From positions 222,505 through 286,504 of the forward strand of contig JAJZAB010000001.1 in the NCBI GenBank assembly GCA_021799635.1: DNA of 64,000 nucleotides, read 5' to 3'. Shown here in pieces: positions 1 to 10,395 of the stretch. Within the stretch, counting starts at the first letter, position 1. Each line of letters begins with the position of its first letter. The position numbers and the translations under genes are program-made. The stretch is from Microcaldota archaeon (GTDB taxonomy: Archaea; Micrarchaeota; Micrarchaeia; Micrarchaeales; Micrarchaeaceae). Below the pieces are notes generated by a model that worked only from the letters and a program-made list of their open reading frames with translations, was not told the origin of the DNA and did no database searches.

Positions 1-1288
1 TTTGGACGAATCCGCCTTTTTTAGTTAGTACATCTTTTATTTGCTGATACGTTTTTACTTCGTGCGTATTTGAATCGACAAAATTCTTTGATTTTTTGTA
101 TAGGTTTTCCTGTATTGCTTTTAACAATTCCTCTGTTTTTTCAATTATATCAGCGACCTTTATCGTAAATTTTTCTCCATTATCCCTTCTTACAGCCACT
201 ACGGATTTTTTTTGTATATCCTTTGGTCCTATTTCTATTCTTAGAGGTACTCCCCTGAGTTCCCACTCGTTGAATTTCCATCCTGGAGAATAAGAATCCC
301 TGTCGTCAAGGTGCACGCGCATCCTTCCCTTTATCTTTTTATAAAGGATTTTTGCTTCCTCAATTACGTGAACCTTGCTTTCATCATTGTAGATTGGTAT
401 TATTACGCACTGTATCCTGGAAAGCTTTGGTGGTACCACAAGTCCGCGGTCATCGCCGTGCGTGGCTAGCATGACACCTATCTCCCTAGTCGATATGGCA
501 AACGTGTTTTGATATGCATAGCTTTGCTTTCCATCTTTGTTGAGGAACTTAATATCGAATGCAACGGCAAAACGTTGACCATCGCTATGAAAATCAGGTC
601 CTTGTATGGCACTGCCATCTGGCATAAGGTGCTCAATGCTGTAAGTCGCTTCTGCTCCTGCAAATTTTTCAGAGTCTGTTTTCTTTCCTGCAACCCCATA
701 TAGGGCAAAATACTCCTCTAGTATTTTTTGGTATATTCCTAGTATAGCGTCCCTCTCTCCTTCGGCTTCCTCTTTTGTGGCGAATACTGTATGGCCTTCG
801 TTCCATAGGAACTCCCTTGTCCTTAGAAACGGGGTCGGGTGCCTGAACTCCCACCTAATAACATTGTTCCATTGGTTGTATCTCAACGGCAAGTCGCGCC
901 ATGACCTTATCCATTTTGAAAAACTGTCATACATTATAGTTTCTGACGTAGGCCTTATGGCCAGCCTTTCGTCAAGCTTTGAATTTCCCGTTTCCGTTAC
1001 CCATGCTACCTCAGGGGAAAATCCCTCAATGTGTTCTTTCTCCTTTTCCAACAGCTTTTCTGGTATAAGTAGTGGAAAATAAACATTGAGGATGCCTTCA
1101 TTTTTAAAAAGTTCATCTGTGGCTTTTTGTACTGCTTCCCAAATAAAATAACTATCAGGTCTTAAGGCAAATGCGCCGGATACTGATGTGTAATCCATAA
1201 ATTCTGATTTTATTATTGCCTGGATGTACCATTGGGAGAAATCATCAGATTTTTTAATCGATATCTTGTTGGGCTTGTTGTCTTCCAA
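1..1288 (-). CDS. proS: Prolyl-tRNA synthetase, 3' end runs off the window
   Basis: Reverse-strand translation from TTG at 1288 (LEDNKPNKISIKKSDDFSQWYIQAIIKSEFMDYTSVSGAFALRPDSYFIWE...AIRPTSETIMYDSFSKWIRSWRDLPLRYNQWNNVIRWEFRHPTPFLRTREFLWNEGHT...) shows class II ProRS motifs; open to the window edge, so absent from the ORF track. Confidence 0.93.
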   Translation of the reverse strand, partial: MEDNKPNKISIKKSDDFSQWYIQAIIKSEFMDYTSVSGAFALRPDSYFIWEAVQKATDELFKNEGILNVYFPLLIPEKLLEKEKEHIEGFSPEVAWVTETGNSKLDERLAIRPTSETIMYDSFSKWIRSWRDLPLRYNQWNNVIRWEFRHPTPFLRTREFLWNEGHTVFATKEEAEGERDAILGIYQKILEEYFALYGVAGKKTDSEKFAGAEATYSIEHLMPDGSAIQGPDFHSDGQRFAVAFDIKFLNKDGKQSYAYQNTFAISTREIGVMLATHGDDRGLVVPPKLSRIQCVIIPIYNDESKVHVIEEAKILYKKIKGRMRVHLDDRDSYSPGWKFNEWELRGVPLRIEIGPKDIQKKSVVAVRRDNGEKFTIKVADIIEKTEELLKAIQENLYKKSKNFVDSNTHEVKTYQQIKDVLTKKGGFVQ

Positions 1289-1387
1289 AATAACACCCAG
1301 TATTAATCACTGTTAACTACTTTTAACTTTTTGTGCACATAAACCAGCACGTATACCTATTTATACCTTTTATATTCCAATAACCTT

Positions 1388-2611
1388 ATGGATTCGAAAG
1401 ATAACTTAATACGCTTGAATGATAAAAACCTCTTAACACCAAATAACCCCATAATACCTGTAATATATGGGGATGGAATAGGGCCAGAGATAACACAGTG
1501 TGCCATAGAAGTAATCAATGCCGCAGTACTAAAAAGTTATCACAAAGTAAAGAAGGTATCTTGGCTTAAGCTGCCCGCAGGCGAAGAGGCTGAAAAGAAA
1601 TACGGAGATAGGTTCCCTAAAATTACAGAAAGGTCACTGCTGAAGTACAGATTCATGCTTAAGGGACCTCTTGAAACCCCAGTTGGTAAAGGATTTCGGT
1701 CAATAAATGTTCACATAAGGCTTTTGCTTGACTTGTACGCGAATATAAGGCCGGTAAAGTACATAAACGGGCTCGACAGCCCTCTGAAGGATCCAAAAAA
1801 GGTTGATATGGTAATATTCAGGGAGAATACAGATGACCTTTATACAGGCATTGAATGGCGATACGACAGCAAGGATGCTGCAGCGGTAAGGAAATTTTTA
1901 AACTACAAGATGAATGTTTCTATTAGCGGAGATTCTGGAATCGGTATAAAGCCGATGAGCATGGAAAAAACAAAGAGAATTGCTAGGCTTGCCATTAAAT
2001 ATGCTATAGCAAATAGGAGGAAGGTTATCACGATAATGCACAAGGGAAACATAATGAAGTTTACTGAGGGAGCGTTTAGAGAATGGGCGTATCAGGTTGC
2101 TATTGAGGAATTTAGGAAGTATATAGTTACGGAAGAGGAGGTCAACCAAAAGTACAATGGGCGGTTGCCGGATGGGAAAATATTGGTTAATGATCGTATA
2201 GCAGATAACATGTTTCAGCAGATTATAACGAGACCTGGAAGTTATGACCTGATACTGGCGCCGAATCTTAATGGAGATTACATTTCAGATGCTGCAGGGG
2301 CGCTGATAGGCAATATAGGAGTCCTTGGAGGTGCCAATATTGGCGACTTTGGAGGGGTATTTGAAGCCGTTCATGGCACCGCCAAAAAATATGCTGGCAA
2401 GGACGTTGCGAATCCTATGGGGATTATAAAGGCTGGAGAGCTGCTGCTAACCCACATTGGCTGGGATGATGCGGCAGGTGTTATATCCAGGTCTGTAAAT
2501 AAAATGATAAAAGAAAGGAAGGTGACCAATGATATTGCCAAGTTTATGAAAGTAAAGCCATTGGGAACTAAGGAATTCACTGAAAACCTTTTGGATATTA
2601 TTGGCAAATAA
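1388..2611 (+). CDS. icd: Isocitrate dehydrogenase (NADP-type)
   Basis: IPVIYGDGIGPEITQ, MVIFRENTDDLYTGIEW, IMHKGNIMKFTEGAF, NLNGDYISDAAGALIGNIGVLGGANIG, FEAVHGTA motifs. Confidence 0.96.
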   Translation: MDSKDNLIRLNDKNLLTPNNPIIPVIYGDGIGPEITQCAIEVINAAVLKSYHKVKKVSWLKLPAGEEAEKKYGDRFPKITERSLLKYRFMLKGPLETPVGKGFRSINVHIRLLLDLYANIRPVKYINGLDSPLKDPKKVDMVIFRENTDDLYTGIEWRYDSKDAAAVRKFLNYKMNVSISGDSGIGIKPMSMEKTKRIARLAIKYAIANRRKVITIMHKGNIMKFTEGAFREWAYQVAIEEFRKYIVTEEEVNQKYNGRLPDGKILVNDRIADNMFQQIITRPGSYDLILAPNLNGDYISDAAGALIGNIGVLGGANIGDFGGVFEAVHGTAKKYAGKDVANPMGIIKAGELLLTHIGWDDAAGVISRSVNKMIKERKVTNDIAKFMKVKPLGTKEFTENLLDIIGK

Positions 2612-2625
2612 TTTGAAGTGGTCTG

Positions 2626-3549
2626 ATGGGGCGCTTGGTCGTTGCTTTTGGGGGCAACGCGATAATAAGGCACGGCGAGCGGCCTACTTTCTACAATCAG
2701 TACAAGAACATAAAAAGAGCCGTTAGAGGAATATCCTCTATTTTTGAGGATTCGGAAAACGGTCTGGTAATAACGCACGGCAATGGGCCTCAGGTTGGCG
2801 AAGAGCTGCTGCGTGGTGAATACGCAGAGCAAAAGGTGCCAAGGCTTCCATTATACATACTCAATGCCGAAACTCAGGGTTTTATAGGAAGCATGCTTAA
2901 GACAGCCATTGATAATGAGCTAAAATCTAAAAGAGTAGATAGGGAGGTTTGCTGCATAATCACACACGTGCTTGTTGATAGAAATGATCCTGCGTTAAGC
3001 CATCCAACAAAACCTGTAGGCCCACTGTATTCAAAGAAGGAATTAGATAGGGAATTGAAAATTGAGGATTTTAGCTACGTGAAGCAGGAAGGATTTTATC
3101 GCATGGTAGTACCTTCGCCGACTCCAATCAGAGTAATTGAGGAGCTTTCCATAGACCACCTCCTGCAGCACAATGGCATTGTAATAGCGTGTGGAGGGGG
3201 AGGTATACCTGTTTCGAAAGTGGGACAACGCTACGTTGGTGTGGAGGCAGTGGTGGATAAGGATATTACAACTCAGATTGTTGCAAACTCGGTCAAAGCT
3301 GAGAGGATGTTCATACTTACTGGAGCGGATTATGTTTATACGGATTATAAAAAGAGAAGAAATGCAATCAAAGAGGCAAAGGCTGCTAAAATCAAAAATA
3401 TTATAAATAATTTTGAAGAGGGCACGATGAGGCCAAAAATTATCTCAGCCGTCAGGTTTATAGATGGCGGCGGGAAAGCCGCATATATAGGGAATCTATT
3501 CAAATTCAGCTCAATAGTTGAAGGCAGGTCTGGTACGGTGATAAATTGA
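2626..3549 (+). CDS. arcC: Carbamate kinase
   Basis: VVAFGGNAI, THGNGPQVGEELLRGEYAEQKVP, PTKPVGPLYSKKELDRE, IACGGGGIPV, VVDKDITTQIVANSV, LTGADYVYTDY. Confidence 0.93.
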   Translation: MGRLVVAFGGNAIIRHGERPTFYNQYKNIKRAVRGISSIFEDSENGLVITHGNGPQVGEELLRGEYAEQKVPRLPLYILNAETQGFIGSMLKTAIDNELKSKRVDREVCCIITHVLVDRNDPALSHPTKPVGPLYSKKELDRELKIEDFSYVKQEGFYRMVVPSPTPIRVIEELSIDHLLQHNGIVIACGGGGIPVSKVGQRYVGVEAVVDKDITTQIVANSVKAERMFILTGADYVYTDYKKRRNAIKEAKAAKIKNIINNFEEGTMRPKIISAVRFIDGGGKAAYIGNLFKFSSIVEGRSGTVIN

Positions 3550-3552
3550 TTT

Positions 3553-4122
3553 TCAGCTTACCGTGGACAGCGCGTCTTCCATAATTTTTCTTTCTTCTTT
3601 TGAAAATATGTCCTCTCTGATAAAGCTCTGCCTTGTTGTGGCAAACTTGAGTATCTCAAACCTTACGTCATCTCTGCCATTTATGGTTGATGATAACACC
3701 ATAAATGGTTCTTTTATGTTTGCAACCTTCTCTATCTCATTTATCCACTCTTCGACGTCGCGGCGGTATCTCATGAGCATGGATATTTCCCCTATAGCGA
3801 GTATGAGTTTCTTTGCTACGTCTATCATTTCAACGTCTTTGGATGAAAGTTTTGAATGGTCCGACTCTTTTAAATTTATGTAATCTGAGTATTTTTTAAT
3901 CATATTTTCCCCCTCTTCCGCTATGTTGTTGGCTACAAATAGGTCCCGCTCCGTATCCTTTGAATGTTCATCTGAAGAGACCATGCTGCCCTCAACTTTC
4001 ATCCTGCCGGACTTTACTTCATTCTGGAGGATTATTATGGCTTCGTTGGCAAGCTCTGCCTTTAGCTTTACAAGCAGGTCTTCGCATATTATCCACCCAG
4101 GCATACCTTCGTTGTTGTCCAT
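3553..4122 (-). CDS. Hypothetical protein, mostly helical
   Basis: 189-aa ORF in a clean gap between flanking genes; no family recognised. Confidence 0.6.
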   Translation of the reverse strand: MDNNEGMPGWIICEDLLVKLKAELANEAIIILQNEVKSGRMKVEGSMVSSDEHSKDTERDLFVANNIAEEGENMIKKYSDYINLKESDHSKLSSKDVEMIDVAKKLILAIGEISMLMRYRRDVEEWINEIEKVANIKEPFMVLSSTINGRDDVRFEILKFATTRQSFIREDIFSKEERKIMEDALSTVS

Positions 4123-4195
4123 TCAATCAATCGCGTTAGTTAATCGGCATCTAGTTAACTGTAAGGTTGAATTTTATGTGCTTACTTGTCTGAGG

Positions 4196-5254
4196 TTATA
4201 CGTTACCGCCGCTTATTATTGCTACGGCTTTGTAGTTGCCTCCGAGCTTAATTTTTTTGAAAGCTGCAATTGCAGCAACTCCTGCAGTTTCTGCCATGAA
4301 GCCATACTCCCTGTAAAAGTTTTTCTGCTCTATGAGCATTTCACTTTCAGTAACTGATACTGCGGCACCGCCTGTGCGATTTATCGATTCGATTGCCTGG
4401 TAGCCAAAGGCAGGCATACCTACAGCTATTGCATCTGCAATGGTAGCTGGGCGTTCGTATTTGATGCCATTTCCGTATTTTAATGCTTTAACAACTGGGC
4501 TGCACATGGCCGCTTGGACTCCTATCAGTCTTGGCATCTCAGCCAGTGCACCCAACCTTTTCATCTCCTCTGCAGCCTTGTATATCCCGCTTATCAGGGT
4601 AGCGTTTCCCACTGGTACAATTATGTGTGTGACATCAGGCACTTGGGCAACTATTTCGTAAGCCAACGTTCTCTGGCCCTCCTTTCTGTAGCAGTAATCA
4701 CCACCGAGGAATGACTTGTGTGCTGCGCAGTACCTTTCTGCCATCCCCTGTGCTTTGTTAAAATCACCATTGACCTTTGTTATTATTGCGTCGTGGGTGG
4801 ATAATATGTCATCTATTTTATGGACGTTTGCATCGCTGCTTATAAACACCCTTGCCTTTATTCCGAATAATTTGGAATAATATGATATTGAGTATGCCAT
4901 GTTTCCTGTAGAGGCACACGCAATTTCTCCGTACCCGTACTCTGCCGCTTTTGCCACCTCTATCACAGAACCTCTATCCTTGAATGACCTAGTTGGATTG
5001 CCAGTCTCCAATTTTAGGAAAAGGTTGCTGGAGCTATGGCTCTTTATTAGCTTGGTTCCGCCGACTTCATAGTGCCTGTATTTACCGTGCGGCAGCATCT
5101 TTTCGTTATCCCAGAAACTGGCAGAAACTGTAAGCCGTTTTGGATATTTATCGTATTCGACCTCAAGCATAGAGTTGCACTTCCCGCATACCTGTTTGGG
5201 ATACGAGCTTGAGAAACGGGCGTTGCAACTTGTGCATATCATTTGATATTCCAT
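4196..5254 (-). CDS. thrC: Threonine synthase
   Basis: PLP-dependent fold: N-terminal zinc ribbon CTSCNARF...CGKCNSML, KLETGNPTRSFKDRGSV, ACASTGNMAYSISYYSKLFGIKARVFI. Internal Met chosen because the ORF-track start lies within the aconitase gene. Confidence 0.9.
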   Translation of the reverse strand: MEYQMICTSCNARFSSSYPKQVCGKCNSMLEVEYDKYPKRLTVSASFWDNEKMLPHGKYRHYEVGGTKLIKSHSSSNLFLKLETGNPTRSFKDRGSVIEVAKAAEYGYGEIACASTGNMAYSISYYSKLFGIKARVFISSDANVHKIDDILSTHDAIITKVNGDFNKAQGMAERYCAAHKSFLGGDYCYRKEGQRTLAYEIVAQVPDVTHIIVPVGNATLISGIYKAAEEMKRLGALAEMPRLIGVQAAMCSPVVKALKYGNGIKYERPATIADAIAVGMPAFGYQAIESINRTGGAAVSVTESEMLIEQKNFYREYGFMAETAGVAAIAAFKKIKLGGNYKAVAIISGGNV

Positions 5255-5258
5255 CGAT

Positions 5259-8066
5259 TCACTTACTGTGCTGCGCCTCCAGCATCTTTTTTGCCACAAA
5301 ATTCAGTATTCCAGAGCTTTTGTAATATTCCATTTCTATATTTGAGTCTATCCTGCTTGTTAGAAGCGCCTCTGCGCTGGAGTTTGTGCCAATTTTTGTA
5401 TATCTCATTTTTACCTTATCCCTTGGAAGCATTTTGTCTGTCAGGTCTATGCTGATCTCCTTGGTCGGATCTATTTCTAGGGTTTCGAAGCTTTCGCCGT
5501 CATTGAACTGCAGTGGGATCACCCCCATCCCTATCAGATTGCTTCTGTGTATCCTCTCAAAGCTTTTGGCTACCACCGCCCTTACCCCTAGCATCATCGG
5601 GCCCTTGGCCGCCCAATCCCTAGAGCTACCTGACCCGTACTCCACTCCTGCCATTACTATCAGCGGTGTACCCTCCTTCTTGTATAGCATCGCTGCATCG
5701 TATATGCTCATCTGCGTACCTTCTGGATAGTGAATAGTGAATCCGCCCTCTATGCCTTTCAGCAGCAGATTTTTTATTCTATTGTTGGCGAATGTTCCCC
5801 TCATCATTACCTCGTGGTTTCCCCTTCTAGCACCGTACGTGTTGAAATCCACGGGTTTGACGCCCTTGTCAATGAGGTATTTGCCTGCCGGGCTGTCCAA
5901 CCCCATCCCTCCTGCAGGTGATATGTGATCAGTAGATATGGAATCGCCAAAAACAGCAAGTATCCTGGCTCCGCTTATGGCTGGGCTTCCTTTGTCCGAC
6001 CCGCCAGTGTCATAAAAGAATGGTGGTTTTTGTATGTAAGTGCTATCATCTTCCCACTTGTACATCTTGCCTGAGGGACTTTCAAGCTTGTTCCAGTACG
6101 GGTTGACATCGTATATGTTATTGCCGTACTCTTTCTCAAACATATCTTCGCTTATAACCTTCTTCATTACGGAGTCTATCTCCTCGTGCGACGGCCATAT
6201 GTCCTTGAGGTAAATATCTTTCCCGCTTGCGTTCTTCGCGAGAGGCTCAGAGGTTAGGTCCTTTAGCACTGTGCCGGCTATGGCAAAAGCTACCAGCAGG
6301 GGAGGAGACATGAGGTAGTTTGCCCTTACATCCCTGTGTATCCTTGCTTCGTAGTTCCTGTTCCCAGATAGCACGGAAGCCACGCTGAGGCCATTCTTGT
6401 TTATCGCATCGCTTTGCTTGTCTATAAGTGGGCCGCTGTTGCCTATGCAGGTTATGCATCCGTAGCCAACCAGCTCAAACCCAAGCTGTTCTAGAGGTTT
6501 TATCAAGCCTGCCTTCTCCATGTATCTGGTAACAACCCTTGAGCCAGGGCCAAAGCTGGTCTTCACCTTCCTTGTGTCAACCCGCAGCCCTTTCTCTATT
6601 GCCTTTTTGGCTAGTAGTCCTGCACCTATCATTACGGAAGGGTTGCTGGTATTGGTGCAGCTTGTTATTGAAGATATTACAACATCGCCATCGGACAGGG
6701 TTGTGGCATAGCCATCATCATATTGTATTTTTATAGACTTCTTGCTGTGGGCATCTATGCCTTTTATCTTCCCATTTTCCGCAGACATGCTTTCTGCAGA
6801 CCACCTGGTATAGTCTTTGTTGTTAATGCTGCCGGATTCCTTGACTCCAGGCTCCTTGGCATCGTTTAGGAAAATCTGTATGAAATTATCCTTTATTTTG
6901 GAAAGTGGCAGCTGCTCCTTTGGCTGCGAGGGGCCTGAGACGCTGGGGGCAATGCGGCTAAGATCTACCTCTAGCACGTCGCTGTACTCTATTTTGCTGT
7001 AGTCGAGGCTGAACATCTTTTGTTCTGTGAAATATTTTCTTACCAGCTCAACTTGCCACTTTTTCCTGCCTGTTGCCTCCATATACCTAAGCGTCTCTTC
7101 ATCAACAGGAAATATTGCTATTGTAGCGCCGTATTCTGGGCACATGTTTGAAAGGGTGGCCCTGTCCGGCAGCGAGAGTTTAGATACGCCATCTCCAAAG
7201 AATTCAACGAACATGTTGACTACTCCCTTATCCCTAAGCATTTTTGTAAGGGTTAGGGCAAAATCCGTTGCTGTGGTTCCTTCAGGCAGGGTGCCTTCGA
7301 GCCGCACTCCGAGTACCCTTGGAGTTATAAAAGAGACGGGCTGGCCAAGCAGGGCTGCCTCGGCCTCTATACCTCCGACTCCAAAGCCTACTATCCCCAG
7401 TCCGTCTATCATAGTGGTGTGGGAGTCTGTGCCGACCAGAGTATCAGGGAATGCTACGAGATCGTTACCTGATCTTTCTGTTGCAACGCAGGTTGCCAAG
7501 TATTCAAGGTTTACCTGATGGCAGATCCCGGCAGACGGTGGAAAAACCTTGAAGTTCCTGAAAGCCTGGCTTGCCCATTTCAGCAGCTTATACCTTTCTG
7601 AATTCCTTTCCATTTCCTTCTCTTGATTTATAGCTAATGCTTCTATTACGTTAAACGCATCTACCTGAACTGAATGGTCTATTATTAAATCCGTGGGTAT
7701 TATGGGCTGGACTGCATCGGGGTCTGCACCGTGTTTGACTACGTAGTCCCTTGCAGCTGCAAGGTCCACTACTGCCGGCACACCGGTAAGATCCTGCATT
7801 AATATCCTTGACACCTTGAAAGGTATGTCTCTGTCTGCTGGATTTTTGGGATCCCATTTGGCCAATGATACAACGTCATCATAGGTTATTGAGACATTGT
7901 CCATGTTTCTTATCAATGACTCCAGCACTATCCTTATAGAAAACGGAAGCCTGGATACGTTTTCAATGCCCTGCTCCTCAAGTGCCGGGATTGAATAGTA
8001 GTTTATAGTGCTTCCATCATGGATAAAGCTGCGGTACATCTTCTTTTTCATATCACTTGCGTCCAT
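5259..8066 (-). CDS. acnA: Aconitate hydratase (AcnA/IRP type)
   Basis: SSITSCTNTSNPSVMIGAGLLAKKA, GCITCIGNSGPL, FGDSISTDHISPAG, GVEYGSGSSRDWAAKG. Confidence 0.97.
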   Translation of the reverse strand: MDASDMKKKMYRSFIHDGSTINYYSIPALEEQGIENVSRLPFSIRIVLESLIRNMDNVSITYDDVVSLAKWDPKNPADRDIPFKVSRILMQDLTGVPAVVDLAAARDYVVKHGADPDAVQPIIPTDLIIDHSVQVDAFNVIEALAINQEKEMERNSERYKLLKWASQAFRNFKVFPPSAGICHQVNLEYLATCVATERSGNDLVAFPDTLVGTDSHTTMIDGLGIVGFGVGGIEAEAALLGQPVSFITPRVLGVRLEGTLPEGTTATDFALTLTKMLRDKGVVNMFVEFFGDGVSKLSLPDRATLSNMCPEYGATIAIFPVDEETLRYMEATGRKKWQVELVRKYFTEQKMFSLDYSKIEYSDVLEVDLSRIAPSVSGPSQPKEQLPLSKIKDNFIQIFLNDAKEPGVKESGSINNKDYTRWSAESMSAENGKIKGIDAHSKKSIKIQYDDGYATTLSDGDVVISSITSCTNTSNPSVMIGAGLLAKKAIEKGLRVDTRKVKTSFGPGSRVVTRYMEKAGLIKPLEQLGFELVGYGCITCIGNSGPLIDKQSDAINKNGLSVASVLSGNRNYEARIHRDVRANYLMSPPLLVAFAIAGTVLKDLTSEPLAKNASGKDIYLKDIWPSHEEIDSVMKKVISEDMFEKEYGNNIYDVNPYWNKLESPSGKMYKWEDDSTYIQKPPFFYDTGGSDKGSPAISGARILAVFGDSISTDHISPAGGMGLDSPAGKYLIDKGVKPVDFNTYGARRGNHEVMMRGTFANNRIKNLLLKGIEGGFTIHYPEGTQMSIYDAAMLYKKEGTPLIVMAGVEYGSGSSRDWAAKGPMMLGVRAVVAKSFERIHRSNLIGMGVIPLQFNDGESFETLEIDPTKEISIDLTDKMLPRDKVKMRYTKIGTNSSAEALLTSRIDSNIEMEYYKSSGILNFVAKKMLEAQHSK

Positions 8067-8162
8067 AACAAATGCACCACTTTTCTTTCCTTAATATTTA
8101 TCTACCATATAAATAAAATATTTTATCGCTGTGCTAGGTTCGGGGCACTGCTGTATTCTACG

Positions 8163-9131
8163 TCATTTTTTCAGCAGGACGTTTTCCACCTCATTTGCCA
8201 GCTCTTTTACCTTTTGGGCTGACTGGTCAAGCTGCTTCTTTTCGTATTTTGTAAGTTCCAGTTCTATTATCCTTTCTACTCCGTTTGATCCAAGGATCAC
8301 TGGAACACCTATGAAGATGCCCTTTATTCCGTATTCGCCGTTTAGATATGCGGCACACGGCAATACCTCCCTCTTGTCCTTCACGATTGCCTCCACCATT
8401 GTAGCGAGTGATGACGCCGGGGCATAGAAAGCACTCGACTCTTTTTCGAGCTTGATTATCTCACCGCCGCCGGCCCTCGTCCTTTCTATTATCTTTTTGA
8501 GCACGCTGCCCTCCACAAGGCTCTCGACAGGCACGCCGTTGACGTTTGCGTGCCTTGGAAGCGGGACCATAAAGTCTCCATGGCCGCCGAGGACCATTGC
8601 GTGTATGCTTCGGACGCTTACCCTAAGTTCTTCAGCGATAAACGATCTGAATCTTGCTGAGTCAAGTATGCCAGCCATCCCAACTATTCTCTCTTTTGGG
8701 AAGCCGGTTATCCTTTTGGCAAGATACACCATTGAATCGAGAGGATTGGTCAGAACTATAAGCTTGCTGTCTGGGGCGTATTTTTTTATCTGTGTACATA
8801 TTGACTTTACAACTTCTGCGTTGACGTTGAGCAAGTCCTCTCTTGACATTCCCTCCTTCCTTGGCGCTCCTGCAGTCAGCACTACCACATCGCTGCCCTT
8901 TATGTCGCTGAACGATCCGGTGCCCGATATCCCCGAATCAAATCCCTGAATTGGCGAGCTCTCCTTTATGTCCAGTGCTACACCCTTCGCGTAATCGGCG
9001 GTCCTGTTCCATAGGACCACGTCACATATGTCCATGTATGACAGCAGCTGGGCAGTTGTAGAGCCAACCTTGCCAGCACCCATTATAGAAACTTTTTTCC
9101 TATTCAAAAAAACACCGCTATCTGTTTGCAA
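8163..9131 (-). CDS. mdh: Malate dehydrogenase (LDH/MDH superfamily)
   Basis: MGAGKVGSTTAQLL, TAGAPRKEGMSREDLL, VLTNPLDSMVYL, LGGHGDFMVPL. Confidence 0.92.
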   Translation of the reverse strand: MQTDSGVFLNRKKVSIMGAGKVGSTTAQLLSYMDICDVVLWNRTADYAKGVALDIKESSPIQGFDSGISGTGSFSDIKGSDVVVLTAGAPRKEGMSREDLLNVNAEVVKSICTQIKKYAPDSKLIVLTNPLDSMVYLAKRITGFPKERIVGMAGILDSARFRSFIAEELRVSVRSIHAMVLGGHGDFMVPLPRHANVNGVPVESLVEGSVLKKIIERTRAGGGEIIKLEKESSAFYAPASSLATMVEAIVKDKREVLPCAAYLNGEYGIKGIFIGVPVILGSNGVERIIELELTKYEKKQLDQSAQKVKELANEVENVLLKK

Positions 9132-10269
9132 TCGGAATGTAATTAAGGTCCAATCCTCCAGTATAATATTCCAGTGGCCTTATAAGCTTGTTGTCGCGCC
9201 AGTACTCTATCATATGTGCACACCAGCCCGCTATCCTGCTGGCCGCGAAGAGGGGTGTGAATAATTCTATTTCTATCCCTGCGCTTCTATACACAGGACC
9301 GGCAAAAAAATCAACATTGGGCCATATGCCACGGCTTTGGCCTAGTTTATCCACCATGAGCTTTTCTGCCCTGAGCGCTATTTCTGTAAGGCCTGCTACC
9401 TCATCTGATGAGTTGTTCTGGATCGAAAGAAGATACTCCTTTATTATTTTTGCTCTTGGATCGTAAGCTTTGTACACCCTGTGGCCAAATCCCATTATTT
9501 TTTTCTTGCCGGCTAGCGCGTCCTCAATATACTGCTCGGTGTTGCTCGGGTCGCCAATTGCGTACATCATCCTTAGGGCTTCCTCATCCGCCCCTCCGTG
9601 CAGCGGCCCTTTTAATGTAGCTATCCCTGCGGTTACCGCTGAGTATATATCGGCTAGGGTGGAACCGGTAACCAGTGTTGAAAAGGTTGAGGCGTTGGAG
9701 CTGTGTTCCGCCTGCAGTATGTACATCATTTCTACCGGTTTCAGTTCCTGAGGAGTTGGGTCCCTGCCTTTTAGCATGTAAATGAAATTTTCGGTGTGCC
9801 CTAGTGACTTGTTTGGTTCAACGTAGTCACCCCCATCCCTGCACCTGCCTATAGTGGCTACTATGCTAGATATCTTTGATATCAGCCTTATGGCTTTTTT
9901 GAAGTTCGCGGCTTCGGACTGGTCTGCGGCATAGCTATCGCTCATGGACAATGCTGATACGCAGGTCCTGAGTATGTCCATGGGATCTGCTTTTTCCGCA
10001 TTTTTGGCGATGATGTCGGTAATAAAATCCGGCAGGTCTCTCTCCTCTTTCAACTGCTGCCTGAAAGCCTCCAGTTCAGCGGCTTTTGGCAAGTTGCCAT
10101 AAATGAGCAGGTATGCCACCTCTTCGTAGTTCGAGTTTTTGGCAAGTGCATCTATGGCGTACCCCCTGTAGTATAGCCTACCCACGTTCCCATCAACCTT
10201 GCATATCTTTGTTTCTGTTATGTATACCCCCTGCAACCCTACGCTGATGGTTGGTTTTTGCTCATCCAT
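9118..10269 (-). CDS. gltA: Citrate synthase (2-methylcitrate synthase family possible)
   Basis: GLQGVYITETKICKVDG, LYYRGYAIDALA, AEHSSNASTFSTLVTGSTLADIYSAVTAGIATLKGPLHGGADEEAL, GFGHRVYKAYDPRA. Confidence 0.95.
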   Translation of the reverse strand: MDEQKPTISVGLQGVYITETKICKVDGNVGRLYYRGYAIDALAKNSNYEEVAYLLIYGNLPKAAELEAFRQQLKEERDLPDFITDIIAKNAEKADPMDILRTCVSALSMSDSYAADQSEAANFKKAIRLISKISSIVATIGRCRDGGDYVEPNKSLGHTENFIYMLKGRDPTPQELKPVEMMYILQAEHSSNASTFSTLVTGSTLADIYSAVTAGIATLKGPLHGGADEEALRMMYAIGDPSNTEQYIEDALAGKKKIMGFGHRVYKAYDPRAKIIKEYLLSIQNNSSDEVAGLTEIALRAEKLMVDKLGQSRGIWPNVDFFAGPVYRSAGIEIELFTPLFAASRIAGWCAHMIEYWRDNKLIRPLEYYTGGLDLNYIPIANR

Positions 10270-10395
10270 TAAATTACCACTAAATTCTTAGCGATAGATA
10301 AAAATATTAATTATAGGTAAAAATACAGGTAAGTGATTAAACACTGCTTGTGTTTTATATATTTTTACATTAATCTTATAGCACTACGTGAATAA

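Noticed and set aside
5386-7518. Many ORFs of 60-160 aa on the + strand across the aconitase gene (similar antisense ORFs elsewhere, e.g. 27816-28463, 48837-49166, 49581-50384)
   Set aside because: They lie antisense to well-supported conserved genes and read as low-complexity Ser/Leu-rich shadows; treated as spurious.
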